From Bradyrhizobium sp. CB2312 (lineage in GTDB: Bacteria; Pseudomonadota; Alphaproteobacteria; Rhizobiales; Xanthobacteraceae): a stretch of 64,000 nt of DNA. The notes beneath the pieces were generated by a model, which did no database searches, was not told the origin of the DNA, and saw nothing but the letters and a program-made list of their open reading frames with translations. The position numbers and the translations under genes are program-made. This document shows positions 48,476 through 58,107 of this stretch, piece after piece; the first letter of the stretch is position 1, and the number at the start of each line of letters is the position of its first letter. Location: contig NZ_CP121668.1 of the NCBI RefSeq assembly GCF_029714425.1, forward strand, positions 3,865,501 through 3,929,500, read 5' to 3'.

Positions 48476-49666
48476 TCAAAGAACCTTCGTTGCGCCCGGG
48501 ATCTGCCGCAACGCTCGCGTCAGCGCCCAGCTCCCCGCGACTGTCAGCACGAACCCGATCGTCGCCTTGACGATCGCTGGCAGGTCATAGTCGAACAGCC
48601 AGTATTGCAGCCACAGCGCGATCGGATAGTGCACCAGGAACATGCCGTACGCATCGCGCTGCATTGGATCGAGCACCCTGGCTGAGCCTGATTGCTTGAA
48701 CCTCTGGAAAAAGGCCAGGATTAGAAACATGATGGCCACGCTGAAGACAGCGAAGCAGAGGGCATAGAGCCCCTCATACCAGTTCGGCAGCGGCGACGGA
48801 TTTCCCAGTATTTCGCGCTTGATGAAGATCAACCCCCAGAGCAGGCAATACGGAACCATCGTCAAGACCATCCAGTCCCAGCTGACCTTCGCCATCCTTC
48901 CGTCTGCCGCGAGCAGGCCGCGATCTATATTCGCGACGCCGATGCCGGCCCCGAAAAAGAAGTAGCTCGCATAGAGCATTACGCGCCCGTGCTGCACCGA
49001 GAACGGCCCGAACTCGAACCAGCTGCTTGGTCCATAATACATCAGCCCGGGAACATAGAACGCCGCGGTGACGGCAAGCATGACCGCGAAGAACGCGGCG
49101 GGCCGACGCCGACCGTATAGCGAGAGGCGGTTGATCGGATCGAGCAGGGTGGGTGACAGCCGATGCAATATGCAGGCTACCACGTCGAATCCGAGCAGGA
49201 CCCAAAGGAACCAGATCGGCCCGCTCGGCCACGGGCCCTTCGTGATCATATTCCAATAGTATTCCGAAAAGCCGATCTCGGGATGGTGCCTGAGCGAGAT
49301 GGCGTAATAGGCGAGCGGGATGATCGTGAATGCGCAGATCACGAATGGCAGGCCAAGCCGAAGCAGGCGATCTGCCAGATAGTTCAGCGCGCCCTTGCGG
49401 GCGATGCCCGACCACGCAAACAAGCCCGACAGGAAGAAGAACATCGCCATGAAGAAGCTGTCGGTGGCCAGCACGATCATGTCGAAGCCGAAGAAGAATT
49501 TCGGATCGGTATGACCGAAGTAGGTATAGGGGATGACGGCATGGTGCAGCAGCACCACCAGCGTCAGGAAGGTGCGGGCGCGGTCGAGCGACAAATTGCG
49601 CGCCTTGCTCTTCGGCGCGACGGGTGCCTCCGCGCCGATCATCGCAGAATCTGAGATCGTGGTCAT
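48476..49666 (-). CDS. Acyltransferase 3-family membrane protein
   Basis: A 396-residue polytopic protein of the acyltransferase-3 family (OafA/OpgC-like). The first part SLDRARTFLTLVVLLHHAVI contains the characteristic LDR and H-H residues, followed by about ten membrane helices and RDAYGMFLVHYPIALWLQYW near the end. Such enzymes acylate periplasmic sugars, glucans or antibiotics. No polysaccharide genes are adjacent, so the acceptor is unknown. Transcribed alone. Confidence 0.92.
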   Translation of the reverse strand: MTTISDSAMIGAEAPVAPKSKARNLSLDRARTFLTLVVLLHHAVIPYTYFGHTDPKFFFGFDMIVLATDSFFMAMFFFLSGLFAWSGIARKGALNYLADRLLRLGLPFVICAFTIIPLAYYAISLRHHPEIGFSEYYWNMITKGPWPSGPIWFLWVLLGFDVVACILHRLSPTLLDPINRLSLYGRRRPAAFFAVMLAVTAAFYVPGLMYYGPSSWFEFGPFSVQHGRVMLYASYFFFGAGIGVANIDRGLLAADGRMAKVSWDWMVLTMVPYCLLWGLIFIKREILGNPSPLPNWYEGLYALCFAVFSVAIMFLILAFFQRFKQSGSARVLDPMQRDAYGMFLVHYPIALWLQYWLFDYDLPAIVKATIGFVLTVAGSWALTRALRQIPGATKVL

Positions 49667-49841
49667 GGTCGCACCGGTTGCGTTGCTGCCCCGGCTGGAC
49701 TGTGCCGCCCGGAACCGGATTCAGCAAGGGCGTTTGAGCCGGACTTCAGTCCTGACACCATTGGGAACCAGTTCCGCGCCGCGAAGTTAGCGTTCGCGAA
49801 GGGGGCGGCCGCACCCTGCGGCCTCAAGGTCGGAGCTGGCG

Positions 49842-50015
49842 ATGACTATCCTGAAATGGGCGCTGATCTTCTTACTTGTCTCGATCGTGGCCGGCGTGCT
49901 CGGCTTCACCGGCGTCTCGGCCGCCTCCGCCGATATCGCCCGCTTCCTGTTCTATATCTTCGTCGTGATCTTCCTGGTGCTGCTGGTGCTGGGGCTCACG
50001 ATATTCAGGGCGTAG
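49842..50015 (+). CDS. DUF1328-family small membrane protein
   Basis: A 57-residue inner-membrane protein with two hydrophobic helices: [20 protein letters not shown] and [20 protein letters not shown] around the G-V-S-A-A-S-A-D-I loop, the DUF1328/YtjA pattern. Often stress-induced; function unknown. CGGAG lies 6 bases before the ATG. Confidence 0.9.
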   Translation: MTILKWALIFLLVSIVAGVLGFTGVSAASADIARFLFYIFVVIFLVLLVLGLTIFRA

Positions 50016-50067
50016 CCGGGTCGCCGCACGACACCTGACAGGACGTGCCGGCCCTCAGGCCGGCCGT

Positions 50068-51174
50068 TCAATTTGGCACGAGAGGTCTGACGTAGGCGAC
50101 CAGCTCCGCCAAGAACTCGTCGGGACGATCGAATGGAATGAAATGACCCCCGCCGCGCACCCGGACGAATTCCTTATGCGGAGCGATGATCTGATTGAAG
50201 AGCTGTTCGGCCGGCCCGCTCGGCGTGTTGTAGTCCGCATCGCCCTCAATGAAGACCACCGGGATCGGAAATGCGAGCCCCAGTGAGGCGACGTCGCGCT
50301 TGAACACGGGGCCTTCTCGCCCGCGTAGATATTTTGCGGAGAAGGCCATGCCTTTGCGCCAGTTGTACCAGTCGAGCAGCGAGAAATCCGGCATAAATGG
50401 GGGCGGGACGGGGCCCGCCAACTGGAAGCTCTCGATCGAGGGCAGCCCCAGCGACTTGCTCCATTTGTCTGCAACCAGTCGGTTCTGTGGCGTAATCCGA
50501 GGTCGCGCAACGATTGGCGCCAACTCCGCCAGGGCCTCGCTGTTGCTTGCGGACTGCGCCAACTCCTGCAGATGCGTGATCGCAAGTTCGAATGACTTCT
50601 CGAATGTCACCCTGCCGACCAACTGTCCCGAGCCGACATAGGCATAAAACAGATCCGGGCGCTGCTTGACGATGTGAATGCCCAGGAACGAGCCCCAGGA
50701 ATGCCCGACCAGGACAATCTTGTCCTTGTGAAGATGGTTTCGCAGATACTCGACGAGCTCGATGCCGTCCTGCGTCATTCGCTCCAACGTCATGGTTGGC
50801 GCGAGCGCATCTTCTCCAGCGGCGCCATAGGTGCGGCCGGCGCCGCGCTGGTCCCATTGGACAACGGTGAAATGCTTTTCCCAGGGCCGCCACCCCGACG
50901 AGATCGGCAAGGTGGAGCCTCCAGGCCCGCCGTGAACGAACAGGAGAAGCGGGTTGTCCCGATCCTCGCCGCGGATCTGGATCCATTGCTTGATGCCGCC
51001 GATGTCGACGTATGCACCCTCCTGCACGCCGTTCGGCGAGCGGATCGCGAGAGTTTCGGCAGCAAGATGCTGGCGATAGGCGCGAAAGCCCAGTCCGGCA
51101 GCGGCCACGATAACGAGGGCGCCGGCCAATCCCAGCAACGAGACCCCAATCAGTCTTGCGGCCTTGCGCGGCAT
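50068..51174 (-). CDS. Alpha/beta hydrolase, proline iminopeptidase-like (S33)
   Basis: A 368-residue hydrolase with an N-terminal membrane anchor (LIGVSLLGLAGALVIVAAAG). The oxyanion region FVHGGPGGSTLPISSGWRPW is typical of proline iminopeptidases, the nucleophile is Ser159 in VGHSWGSFLG, the acid is in FIEGDADYNTP and the histidine in GGGHFIPFD. It probably works on the periplasmic side of the inner membrane. The peptide or ester substrate cannot be read. Confidence 0.9.
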   Translation of the reverse strand: MPRKAARLIGVSLLGLAGALVIVAAAGLGFRAYRQHLAAETLAIRSPNGVQEGAYVDIGGIKQWIQIRGEDRDNPLLLFVHGGPGGSTLPISSGWRPWEKHFTVVQWDQRGAGRTYGAAGEDALAPTMTLERMTQDGIELVEYLRNHLHKDKIVLVGHSWGSFLGIHIVKQRPDLFYAYVGSGQLVGRVTFEKSFELAITHLQELAQSASNSEALAELAPIVARPRITPQNRLVADKWSKSLGLPSIESFQLAGPVPPPFMPDFSLLDWYNWRKGMAFSAKYLRGREGPVFKRDVASLGLAFPIPVVFIEGDADYNTPSGPAEQLFNQIIAPHKEFVRVRGGGHFIPFDRPDEFLAELVAYVRPLVPN

Positions 51175-51241
51175 CGCGTGCCTTGAGTCGACGCGGGGAG
51201 GCGAACCTGATGATCGCCCCGGCGTCAGAGCGCCAAAGAGC

Positions 51242-51601
51242 TCACCCCACTTCCTCGATCTTCACCTTGTCCGGATAGAAGGCGAGATGGCCGGAAATTT
51301 CGGTCATCGCGGGGTAGGGCGTCTCATAGGTCCAGATCGCGTTGTCCAGCGTCTTGCCGTCGGCCTTGACGCTGTAATAGCTCGCATCGCCCTTGTAGGG
51401 GCAGTGGGTGGTGCGGTCGGTGCGCTCCAGGAGCGCCATGTTGGTGTCCTCCCGCGGCACATATTGCACTGCCGGATATCTGGCCTCCTTGAGGGTCAGC
51501 GCCCTGCTGGTCTCGGCGATTACGATATCGCCCGCCGTGACGCGGACGCGCCGGGGGTTTTGGGTGATGGTGATGGGGTGGTCGGGCCCTGGAAGCTTCA
51601 T
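51242..51601 (-). CDS. DUF427-family protein
   Basis: A 119-residue single-domain protein of the DUF427 family: ITITQNPRRVRVTAGDIVIA, YPAVQYVPREDTNMALLERT, the signature TTHCPYKGDASYYSV and C-terminal AIWTYETPYPAMTEISGHLA. DUF427 proteins form a small beta barrel with a conserved Cys-Pro-Tyr-Lys-Gly; their function is not known. Transcribed alone, possibly together with the hydrolase downstream on the same strand. Confidence 0.9.
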   Translation of the reverse strand: MKLPGPDHPITITQNPRRVRVTAGDIVIAETSRALTLKEARYPAVQYVPREDTNMALLERTDRTTHCPYKGDASYYSVKADGKTLDNAIWTYETPYPAMTEISGHLAFYPDKVKIEEVG

Positions 51602-51797
51602 GATTTCACGCCTTTTCGATCAATCTGCCGCGCGCGGCACTTTGTCGTGCCTTTATCCTGGTGGGATCACGGATATAGTGCCGGAAAGCGTGACGCAGAA
51701 GCCCATTCACGCTAAGTTTGTCGCCGCCGGCGAGGGGACCCCGGCAGCGATTCGACGGTGAGGCTGATCCAAGCCGAGATTAAGGAGCTAGACTCGA

Positions 51798-52034
51798 ATG
51801 CCCATGGACGCCCACGATATCGAGGCGATGATCAAGGCAGCAATCCCCGATGCCGAGGTGACCATCCGAGACCTCGCCGGCGATGGCGACCACTACGCCG
51901 CGACCGTGATCTCGGAATCCTTCCGCGGCAAGTCCCGCGTCCAGCAGCACCAGATCGTCTATCAGTCCCTGCGCGGCCAGATGGGCGGCGTGTTGCATGC
52001 GCTGGCGCTGCAGACCGGGGTGCCGGGTACTTGA
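51798..52034 (+). CDS. BolA-family protein
   Basis: A 78-residue BolA-like protein of the short alphaproteobacterial type. The invariant histidine is in RVQQHQIVYQSLRGQMGGVL and the loop GDGDHYAATVISESF precedes it. BolA proteins form [2Fe-2S] heterodimers with CGFS monothiol glutaredoxins and take part in iron-status signalling. The partner glutaredoxin gene is 3.9 kb downstream; ltrA and egtBD lie between. AGGAG at 51783-51787 gives the start. Confidence 0.92.
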   Translation: MPMDAHDIEAMIKAAIPDAEVTIRDLAGDGDHYAATVISESFRGKSRVQQHQIVYQSLRGQMGGVLHALALQTGVPGT

Positions 52035-52090
52035 CCCGACTGGGCCTGATTGACGAGCACCTGATCTGACCAGCGCGACGGGGGACGACG

Positions 52091-53278
52091 ATGGCTGCGG
52101 ACAATCCGCGCGGCGCGATGTTTCGCGTCATCGTGCCGAACCAGCACAGCCGCGTCACCAATGCCGAGCTGTTCTTCGACCTCGTCTTCGTGTTCGCGAT
52201 CACGCAGGTGTCGCACACGCTGCTGCACCATTTCACGCCGCTCGGCGCGGTCGAGGTCACGCTGCTGTTCCTCGCGGTGTGGTGGGTGTGGGTCTACACC
52301 GCCTGGGTCACCAACTGGCTCAATCCCGAGCTGACGCCGGTCCGCATCCTGCTCTTCGTGATGATGCTGGGCGGGCTCGTGCTGTCGACGACGATTCCGA
52401 CCGCCTTCGAGGGGCGGGGCCTGTGGTTCGCGATCGCCTACGCGACCATGCAGGTTGGACGCACCGCGTTCTGGATGTTCGCAACCCCGCGCCACCGCAC
52501 CGCGGTACGGCACAACGCGATCCGCATCCTGGTCTGGCTCTGCGGCTCCGCGGTCTTCTGGATCCTCGGCGGGCTGGCGCACGGCGAGCAGCGGCTGTGG
52601 TTCTGGATCACGGCGCTGACGATCGAGTATGTCTCGCCGGCGGTCCGCTTCTGGGTCCCGAAGCTCGGCTTCTCGTCGGTGGAGGCCTGGGCCGTCGAGG
52701 GCGGGCACATGGCGGAACGCTGCGCCGGCTTCATCATCATCGCGCTCGGTGAAGCCATCGTCGTCAACGGCGCGACCTTTGCCGAGCTGGAGTGGACCGC
52801 GGACAACATCCTGGCCTTCGTCTCGGCCCTGGTCGGCAGCATTGCGATGTGGTGGGTCTATTTCCACAGGGGCGCCGAAGCCGGCTCCGAACGGATCTCG
52901 AAATCCGCCGAATCCGGCCGGCTGGCACGGCTCGCCTACACCTATCTGCACATGCCGATCGTCGCCGGCATCATCCTGACCGCGGTCTCGGACGAGCTGG
53001 TGCTGAAGCATCCGACCGGCCATTCGGATATCAGAACCATCCTGAGCACGATCGGCGGTCCTCTGGTATTCCTGATCGGCACCATCCTGTTCAAGCACTC
53101 GATCCGCGGCTTCCTCCAGCTTTCGCACGGCATCGGCATCATCCTTCTGCTGGCGCTGTGGTGGTTCGCCGCCGATCTGTCGCCGCTCTGGCTGTCGGTC
53201 GCGACCAGCGTGATCATGATCGTGGTGGCGGTGTGGGAGTCGGTGTCGCTGGGATCGAACGCGGAGGAGCCCGCCTAA
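52091..53278 (+). CDS. ltrA: Low-temperature requirement protein A (LtrA) family
   Basis: A 395-residue membrane protein of the LtrA family, with about ten helices. Signatures: NAELFFDLVFVFAITQVSHT near the N-terminus, WVYTAWVTNWLNPE and the H-M-A-E-R / I-I-A-L-G-E-A-I stretch (GGHMAERCAGFIIIALGEAI). Named for a Listeria mutant that cannot grow in the cold; the transported molecule is unknown. It lies 56 bp after bolA on the same strand. Confidence 0.92.
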   Translation: MAADNPRGAMFRVIVPNQHSRVTNAELFFDLVFVFAITQVSHTLLHHFTPLGAVEVTLLFLAVWWVWVYTAWVTNWLNPELTPVRILLFVMMLGGLVLSTTIPTAFEGRGLWFAIAYATMQVGRTAFWMFATPRHRTAVRHNAIRILVWLCGSAVFWILGGLAHGEQRLWFWITALTIEYVSPAVRFWVPKLGFSSVEAWAVEGGHMAERCAGFIIIALGEAIVVNGATFAELEWTADNILAFVSALVGSIAMWWVYFHRGAEAGSERISKSAESGRLARLAYTYLHMPIVAGIILTAVSDELVLKHPTGHSDIRTILSTIGGPLVFLIGTILFKHSIRGFLQLSHGIGIILLLALWWFAADLSPLWLSVATSVIMIVVAVWESVSLGSNAEEPA

Positions 53279-53344
53279 AGCGGGCGTCTCAAAGGATGCG
53301 CCGCAGGGAAGGCGCTCTCAAATAGCGGGAAGCGGTGGGAGCGC

Positions 53345-54316
53345 CTACTCCGCCACTTCCAGCGCGTGCACCGAGAACATCTTCGCTGCATCCGTCCAGC
53401 TCTCGCGCACGCGCCAGCCGGCGCCGTGCGCCAGCGCCGCGAAGCGCTCGATGCTGTATTTGTAGCTGTTCTCGGTGTGGATGCTCTCGCCCGGACGGAA
53501 CGAGAAGCTGGTGCCGAGCAGGCGCACGGTCTGGCTCTTCTTGCTGATCAGATGCATCTCGATGCGGTGTCGCTCGCGATTGTAGATCGCGCGGTGAGTG
53601 AAGGCGGAGAGATCGAAATTGCCGCCGAGCTCGCGGTTGATGCGCACGAGAACATTGAGGTTGAAGCGCGCGGTGACGCCGGCAGCGTCATTATAGGCAT
53701 CGAAGAGCACGCGCTCGTCCTTCTCCAGGTCGGCGCCGATGATCATCTGCGCGCCCTTGCCGAGGATCAAGCGTGCGCTGTTCAGGAAGGCCTGCGCCTC
53801 ATGCGGCTCGAAATTGCCGATGGTCGAGCCCGGAAAGAAGCCGACCTTGGGCATCAAGGCGACAGCCTTGGGCAGCTCGAACGGCGTGGTGAAGTCGGCC
53901 GCGACGGGATAGATGCCGAGCGCCGGAAAATCCCGCTTCAAGCCATTGGCCTGCGCGGTCAGGAAGTCGCCGGAGATGTCGACCGGGACATAGGCCGCGA
54001 ACTTGCAGTGATTAAGCAGCAGGCGGACCTTCGTGGTCGCGCCGGCGCCGAATTCGACGAGGGCGGCATGCTCCGGAATGATTTTTGCGATCTCGCTGCC
54101 GCGCTCCCTCAGGATCGATAGCTCGGTGCGCGTCGGGTAATATTCCGGCAGCTTCGTGATGGCCTCGAACAGCTCCGAGCCAGTCGCATCGTAAAAATAC
54201 TTCGGCGACAGCTTTTTCGGCTGCTGCGAGAGGTCCTCGATGGCCTCGCGGGCGAAGGCGGTGGTCTGTTCGTCGGGAAGATGGGCTTCGGCCAAAGCGC
54301 TGGCGTGCACATTCAT
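53345..54316 (-). CDS. egtD: L-histidine N-alpha-methyltransferase
   Basis: A 323-residue SAM-dependent enzyme that trimethylates histidine to hercynine, the first step of ergothioneine synthesis. Family marks are LSPKYFYDATGSELFEAITK, EYYPTRTELSILRERG, ALVEFGAGATTKVRLLLNHC (SAM loop) and FFPGSTIGNFEPHEAQAFL. GGAGAG before the ATG. It follows egtB by 49 bp on the same strand and forms an operon with it. Confidence 0.95.
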   Translation of the reverse strand: MNVHASALAEAHLPDEQTTAFAREAIEDLSQQPKKLSPKYFYDATGSELFEAITKLPEYYPTRTELSILRERGSEIAKIIPEHAALVEFGAGATTKVRLLLNHCKFAAYVPVDISGDFLTAQANGLKRDFPALGIYPVAADFTTPFELPKAVALMPKVGFFPGSTIGNFEPHEAQAFLNSARLILGKGAQMIIGADLEKDERVLFDAYNDAAGVTARFNLNVLVRINRELGGNFDLSAFTHRAIYNRERHRIEMHLISKKSQTVRLLGTSFSFRPGESIHTENSYKYSIERFAALAHGAGWRVRESWTDAAKMFSVHALEVAE

Positions 54317-54365
54317 GATACTCTCCTGAACGCGCTGTCCGGCGCGCATTGTCGTCGGATAAGAA

Positions 54366-55613
54366 CTAGTCGTACTGGGCGAGCCGCAGGCCCGTGAATT
54401 GCCAGCGGTGGTGTGGATAGAAGAAGTTGCGATAGGTGATACGGCTGTGGCCCTCGGGAGTTGCAAGCGAGGAGCCGCGCAGCACAAGCTGGTTGACCAT
54501 GAACTTGCCGTTATATTCCCCGAGCGCGCCTTCGATCGCGCGATAGCCGGGATAGGGCGAGTACGAAGAACGCGTCCACTGCCAGACGATGCCGAAGGCA
54601 TCGTTGAGCTGGCCCGTGCGAGCCGCGACTTCCCATTCCATCTCGGTCGGCAGGTGCTTGCCGGCCCAGCGGGCGAAGGCGTCGGCCTCGTAATAGCTGA
54701 CGTGGCAAACCGGCGCGTCCGGATCGACCGGCTTGAGGCCGGCGAGCGTCATCACCTGCCATGCGCCATCGACCTCGCGCCAATGTCCCGGCGCCTGCCA
54801 GTCTTCCTTGCTGGCGGCGGCAAAGCCGTCCATCAGCCACAGCGTTGCTTTCGCGTAGCCGCCGTCGCGCATGAAGGCGAGCCATTCGGCATTTGTGACG
54901 AGATTGCGGGCGACTTTGACCGGACCGACGAGGGCGCGATGCGCCGGCTTCTCGTTGTCGAAATGAAAACTGTCGTCGACATGACCGACGGTGTGGATGC
55001 CTTCGTTCAGGGTCAGCCAGTCCTCGCCGCTGCGCGTCGCGGACGGGAAACGCCAGTCCGGATCATAGGCCGGGTAGACCGGGTTCTGCGCGAAGGCGTG
55101 CAGGATGTCGGTGAACATCAATTCCTGATGCTGCTGCTCGTGGTTGAGCCCGACCTCGACCAGCGGCGCGACGGAGCGAAGCTTGTCCTCACCGGCCTCG
55201 CGGAAGAATTTGACCACCGCCGCATCGACATGGCGGCGGTAGGCGCCGACCTCGTCCGCGCTGGGACGGGTGATGTCGCCGCGATGATTGCGGGCATGGC
55301 GCGGGCCGGCGCTGACGTAATAGGAATTGAACAGGAAGGCGAAGTCGGGGTGGAAGGGCCGGTAGCCGGACGCGTGCTCGCCGAGCAGAAACTGCTCCCA
55401 GAACCAGGTGGTATGGGCCCGGTGCCATTTTGCCGGGCTCGCATCCGGCATGGACTGGATCTGCTGGTCTTCAGGCGACAGCGGGGCGGCCCGGCGCTCG
55501 GTCTCGTTGCGGACGGCAAGATACGCGTCCTGGAGCCGCTGGGCGAGGTTGCCGGGGGCGGAGAACGGTGACGAAAGCGGGGCGGTGGCCGTAGCAGAGG
55601 CTGGTTTCGTCAC
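54366..55613 (-). CDS. egtB: Ergothioneine biosynthesis protein EgtB
   Basis: A 415-residue iron enzyme that forms the C-S bond between hercynine and a thiol. The N-terminal DinB-like domain supplies three iron histidines, seen in WHRAHTTWFWE (His67) and NHEQQHQELM (His158 and His162). The C-terminal FGE-sulfatase domain includes HVSYYEADAFARWAGKHLPT, EMEWEVAARTG and the end RWQFTGLRLAQYD. GTG at 55613 with CTGGAG upstream is the best start. EgtA, EgtC and EgtE genes are absent here, as in other two-gene bacterial loci. Confidence 0.94.
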   Translation of the reverse strand: MTKPASATATAPLSSPFSAPGNLAQRLQDAYLAVRNETERRAAPLSPEDQQIQSMPDASPAKWHRAHTTWFWEQFLLGEHASGYRPFHPDFAFLFNSYYVSAGPRHARNHRGDITRPSADEVGAYRRHVDAAVVKFFREAGEDKLRSVAPLVEVGLNHEQQHQELMFTDILHAFAQNPVYPAYDPDWRFPSATRSGEDWLTLNEGIHTVGHVDDSFHFDNEKPAHRALVGPVKVARNLVTNAEWLAFMRDGGYAKATLWLMDGFAAASKEDWQAPGHWREVDGAWQVMTLAGLKPVDPDAPVCHVSYYEADAFARWAGKHLPTEMEWEVAARTGQLNDAFGIVWQWTRSSYSPYPGYRAIEGALGEYNGKFMVNQLVLRGSSLATPEGHSRITYRNFFYPHHRWQFTGLRLAQYD

Positions 55614-55892
55614 GTTTTTCTCCAGACAGAACAAGAGAACGTTGTTGGCGTTGCCCGGTTCCAAAACCAGGGTTCGTCCTAGATGGGGCCTCCGTTACGG
55701 GATAAAAGTCCTCCCCGCCGTTAATATTAGTGTCATCAGCCCATCGGCCCGGGGCCGTCCCGACCAGCCGTCGCCGCCATTTTACTTTGGATGCACAACG
55801 GTTTGGGCTACATATATGGGTAAGGATCGGGTTAGATCGGCTGAGCCGGCCCGAGGGAATCGTTGAGGGCTCCGCCCCAGAAGGACACGGAT

Positions 55893-56219
<327 letters not shown>

Positions 56220-56222
56220 GGC

Positions 56223-56774
56223 ATGACCGCGCTGACGCGCCGGATTGGCGGCGCGGAGCTCGAAGTCATCGTAGCCGACATCACGACACTCGGCGTTGAC
56301 GCCATCGTCAACGCCGCAAATTCGTCACTCCTTGGCGGGGGCGGCGTCGATGGCGCGATCCATCGCGCGGCTGGTCCTGAGCTCGTCGCCGAATGCCGCA
56401 TGCTCCACGGCTGCAAGACGGGCGATGCCAAGATCACCAAAGGCTACCGGCTCAAGGCCGCGCATGTGATCCACACCGTCGGGCCGGTCTGGAACGGCGG
56501 CACAATCGGCGAGGACGACCTGCTCGCCTCCTGCTATCGCCGTTCGATCGAGCTGTGCGGCAAGCACAAGCTGATCTCGGTGGCATTCCCCGCGATTTCG
56601 ACCGGCATTTTCCGCTTTCCTGCCGACCGGGCCGCGAAGATCGCGGTCCATACGACCATTGACGCCCTGCCGGCCGCGCCGCTGGTCGGCCACGTCATAT
56701 TCTGTTGTTTCTCCGAGGCAAGTGCCGCGCTCCATACGGACGTTCTGGCGCGCTACGGCAGCCCTTGTGCCTGA
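56223..56774 (+). CDS. Macro-domain protein, O-acetyl-ADP-ribose deacetylase-like
   Basis: A 183-residue MacroD/YmdB-type domain. The ADP-ribose pocket reads [20 protein letters not shown] (catalytic N-A-A-N and G-G-G-G-V-D-G-A-I), with [12 protein letters not shown] and [12 protein letters not shown] forming the other loops. It removes ADP-ribose from proteins or deacetylates O-acetyl-ADP-ribose. It lies 3 bp after grxD. Confidence 0.93.
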   Translation: MTALTRRIGGAELEVIVADITTLGVDAIVNAANSSLLGGGGVDGAIHRAAGPELVAECRMLHGCKTGDAKITKGYRLKAAHVIHTVGPVWNGGTIGEDDLLASCYRRSIELCGKHKLISVAFPAISTGIFRFPADRAAKIAVHTTIDALPAAPLVGHVIFCCFSEASAALHTDVLARYGSPCA

Positions 56775-56820
56775 TGGCGCGGCCGGTACACTCCGCCTGG
56801 CCATGTTCCGGGGAGGGGAT

Positions 56821-58107
56821 ATGATTTCAAATTCTGGACTGCGTGCGCTGGTTTGCAGCGCGCTGGTGTCGCTGAGTGCGACGTCGCTCGCGCGCGCCGA
56901 GGGCACCTACGAGATTCCTGCCGGCGCGCACTTCAATCAGGAGAAGCTCGGCAAGATAAGCGACTTCTTCAAGAACGAGGTTGCGACCGGCAAGATCGCC
57001 GGCGCGACCGTGCTGATCAACCAGCACGGCAAGCCGGTCTATCACGAAGCCTTCGGCGTGCAGGATGTGGTCAGCAAGGCGCCGATCACCGACAAGACCA
57101 TCTTCCGCCTGTTCTCGATGACCAAGGCGATCACCGCGGTGGTCGCGATGAAAATGCTCGAGGACGGCAAGATCAAGCTCGACGATCCCGTCTCCAAGTA
57201 CATCCCGTCCTTCGCCGATGTGAAGGTCGGCGTCGAGAAGAAGGCGGAGGATGGCACCAAGTCGCTCGAGCTCGTGCCACCGAACCGCCCGATGACGGTG
57301 AAGGATCTGATGACGCACACTTCGGGCGTCACCTACGGCTTCTATGGCGACAGCCTGGTGCGCAAGGCCTATCGCGAGGCGAAGATCTACGATGGTGATT
57401 TCGATCTCGCCGAGTTCGCCGAGCGCATCGCCAAGCTGCCGCTGCACAATCAACCCGGCGCACTCTGGCAATACGGACATTCCACCGACATCCTGGCGCG
57501 GGTCATGGAAGTCGCCGCCGGCAAGCCGCTGATCGACATCATGCGGGAGAAGCTGCTCGATCCGCTCGGCATGGTCGATACCGGGTTTTTCGTCACCGCT
57601 CCCGAGAAGCAGAAGCTGCTGGCGCAGCCGGTGCCGAACGACAGCGATTTCCGCGTCGGCCGGATCAACGATCCGACCGTCGTCAAGAAGATCCAGTTCG
57701 CCAGCGGCGGCATGGTCACGACCATGGCCGACTATCAGCGCTTCGCGCAGATGCTGCTCAACGGCGGCAATCTCGACGGCAAGACCATCCTCAAGCCCGA
57801 GACGTTCAAGCTGATGGTGACCGACCAGGTCGGCCCGAAATCGGGCGTCGATCGCGACTATTTCTATTTCCCCGGCGACGGCTTCGGCTTCGGCCTCGGC
57901 CTTGCCGTCCGCACCGATCCCGGCAACGCAAAGCCGCCGCCGCCTGGCGATCTCGGGGAATTGAAGTGGGACGGCGCCTCCGGCTGCTATTTCGTGATCG
58001 ACCCCAAGCAGGACATGTTCTTCGTCCTGCTCGAGCAGACCCCCACCGAGCGCCAGCGCGTGCAGCGGACATTGAAGCAGTTGGTCTATGAAGCCATGGA
58101 GAATTGA
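56821..58107 (+). CDS. Serine hydrolase, class C beta-lactamase family, copy 1
   Basis: A 428-residue exported serine hydrolase of the beta-lactamase/EstB/penicillin-binding family (COG1680). Signal peptide LRALVCSALVSLSATSLARA. The S-x-x-K nucleophile motif is Ser99-Met-Thr-Lys102 (TIFRLFSMTKAITAVVAM), and LWQYGHSTDILARVMEV gives the tyrosine of the Y-x-(N/S) motif. More likely an esterase or peptidase than a true beta-lactamase. Its last 20 bases overlap the next gene, which encodes a close paralogue. Confidence 0.9.
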   Translation: MISNSGLRALVCSALVSLSATSLARAEGTYEIPAGAHFNQEKLGKISDFFKNEVATGKIAGATVLINQHGKPVYHEAFGVQDVVSKAPITDKTIFRLFSMTKAITAVVAMKMLEDGKIKLDDPVSKYIPSFADVKVGVEKKAEDGTKSLELVPPNRPMTVKDLMTHTSGVTYGFYGDSLVRKAYREAKIYDGDFDLAEFAERIAKLPLHNQPGALWQYGHSTDILARVMEVAAGKPLIDIMREKLLDPLGMVDTGFFVTAPEKQKLLAQPVPNDSDFRVGRINDPTVVKKIQFASGGMVTTMADYQRFAQMLLNGGNLDGKTILKPETFKLMVTDQVGPKSGVDRDYFYFPGDGFGFGLGLAVRTDPGNAKPPPPGDLGELKWDGASGCYFVIDPKQDMFFVLLEQTPTERQRVQRTLKQLVYEAMEN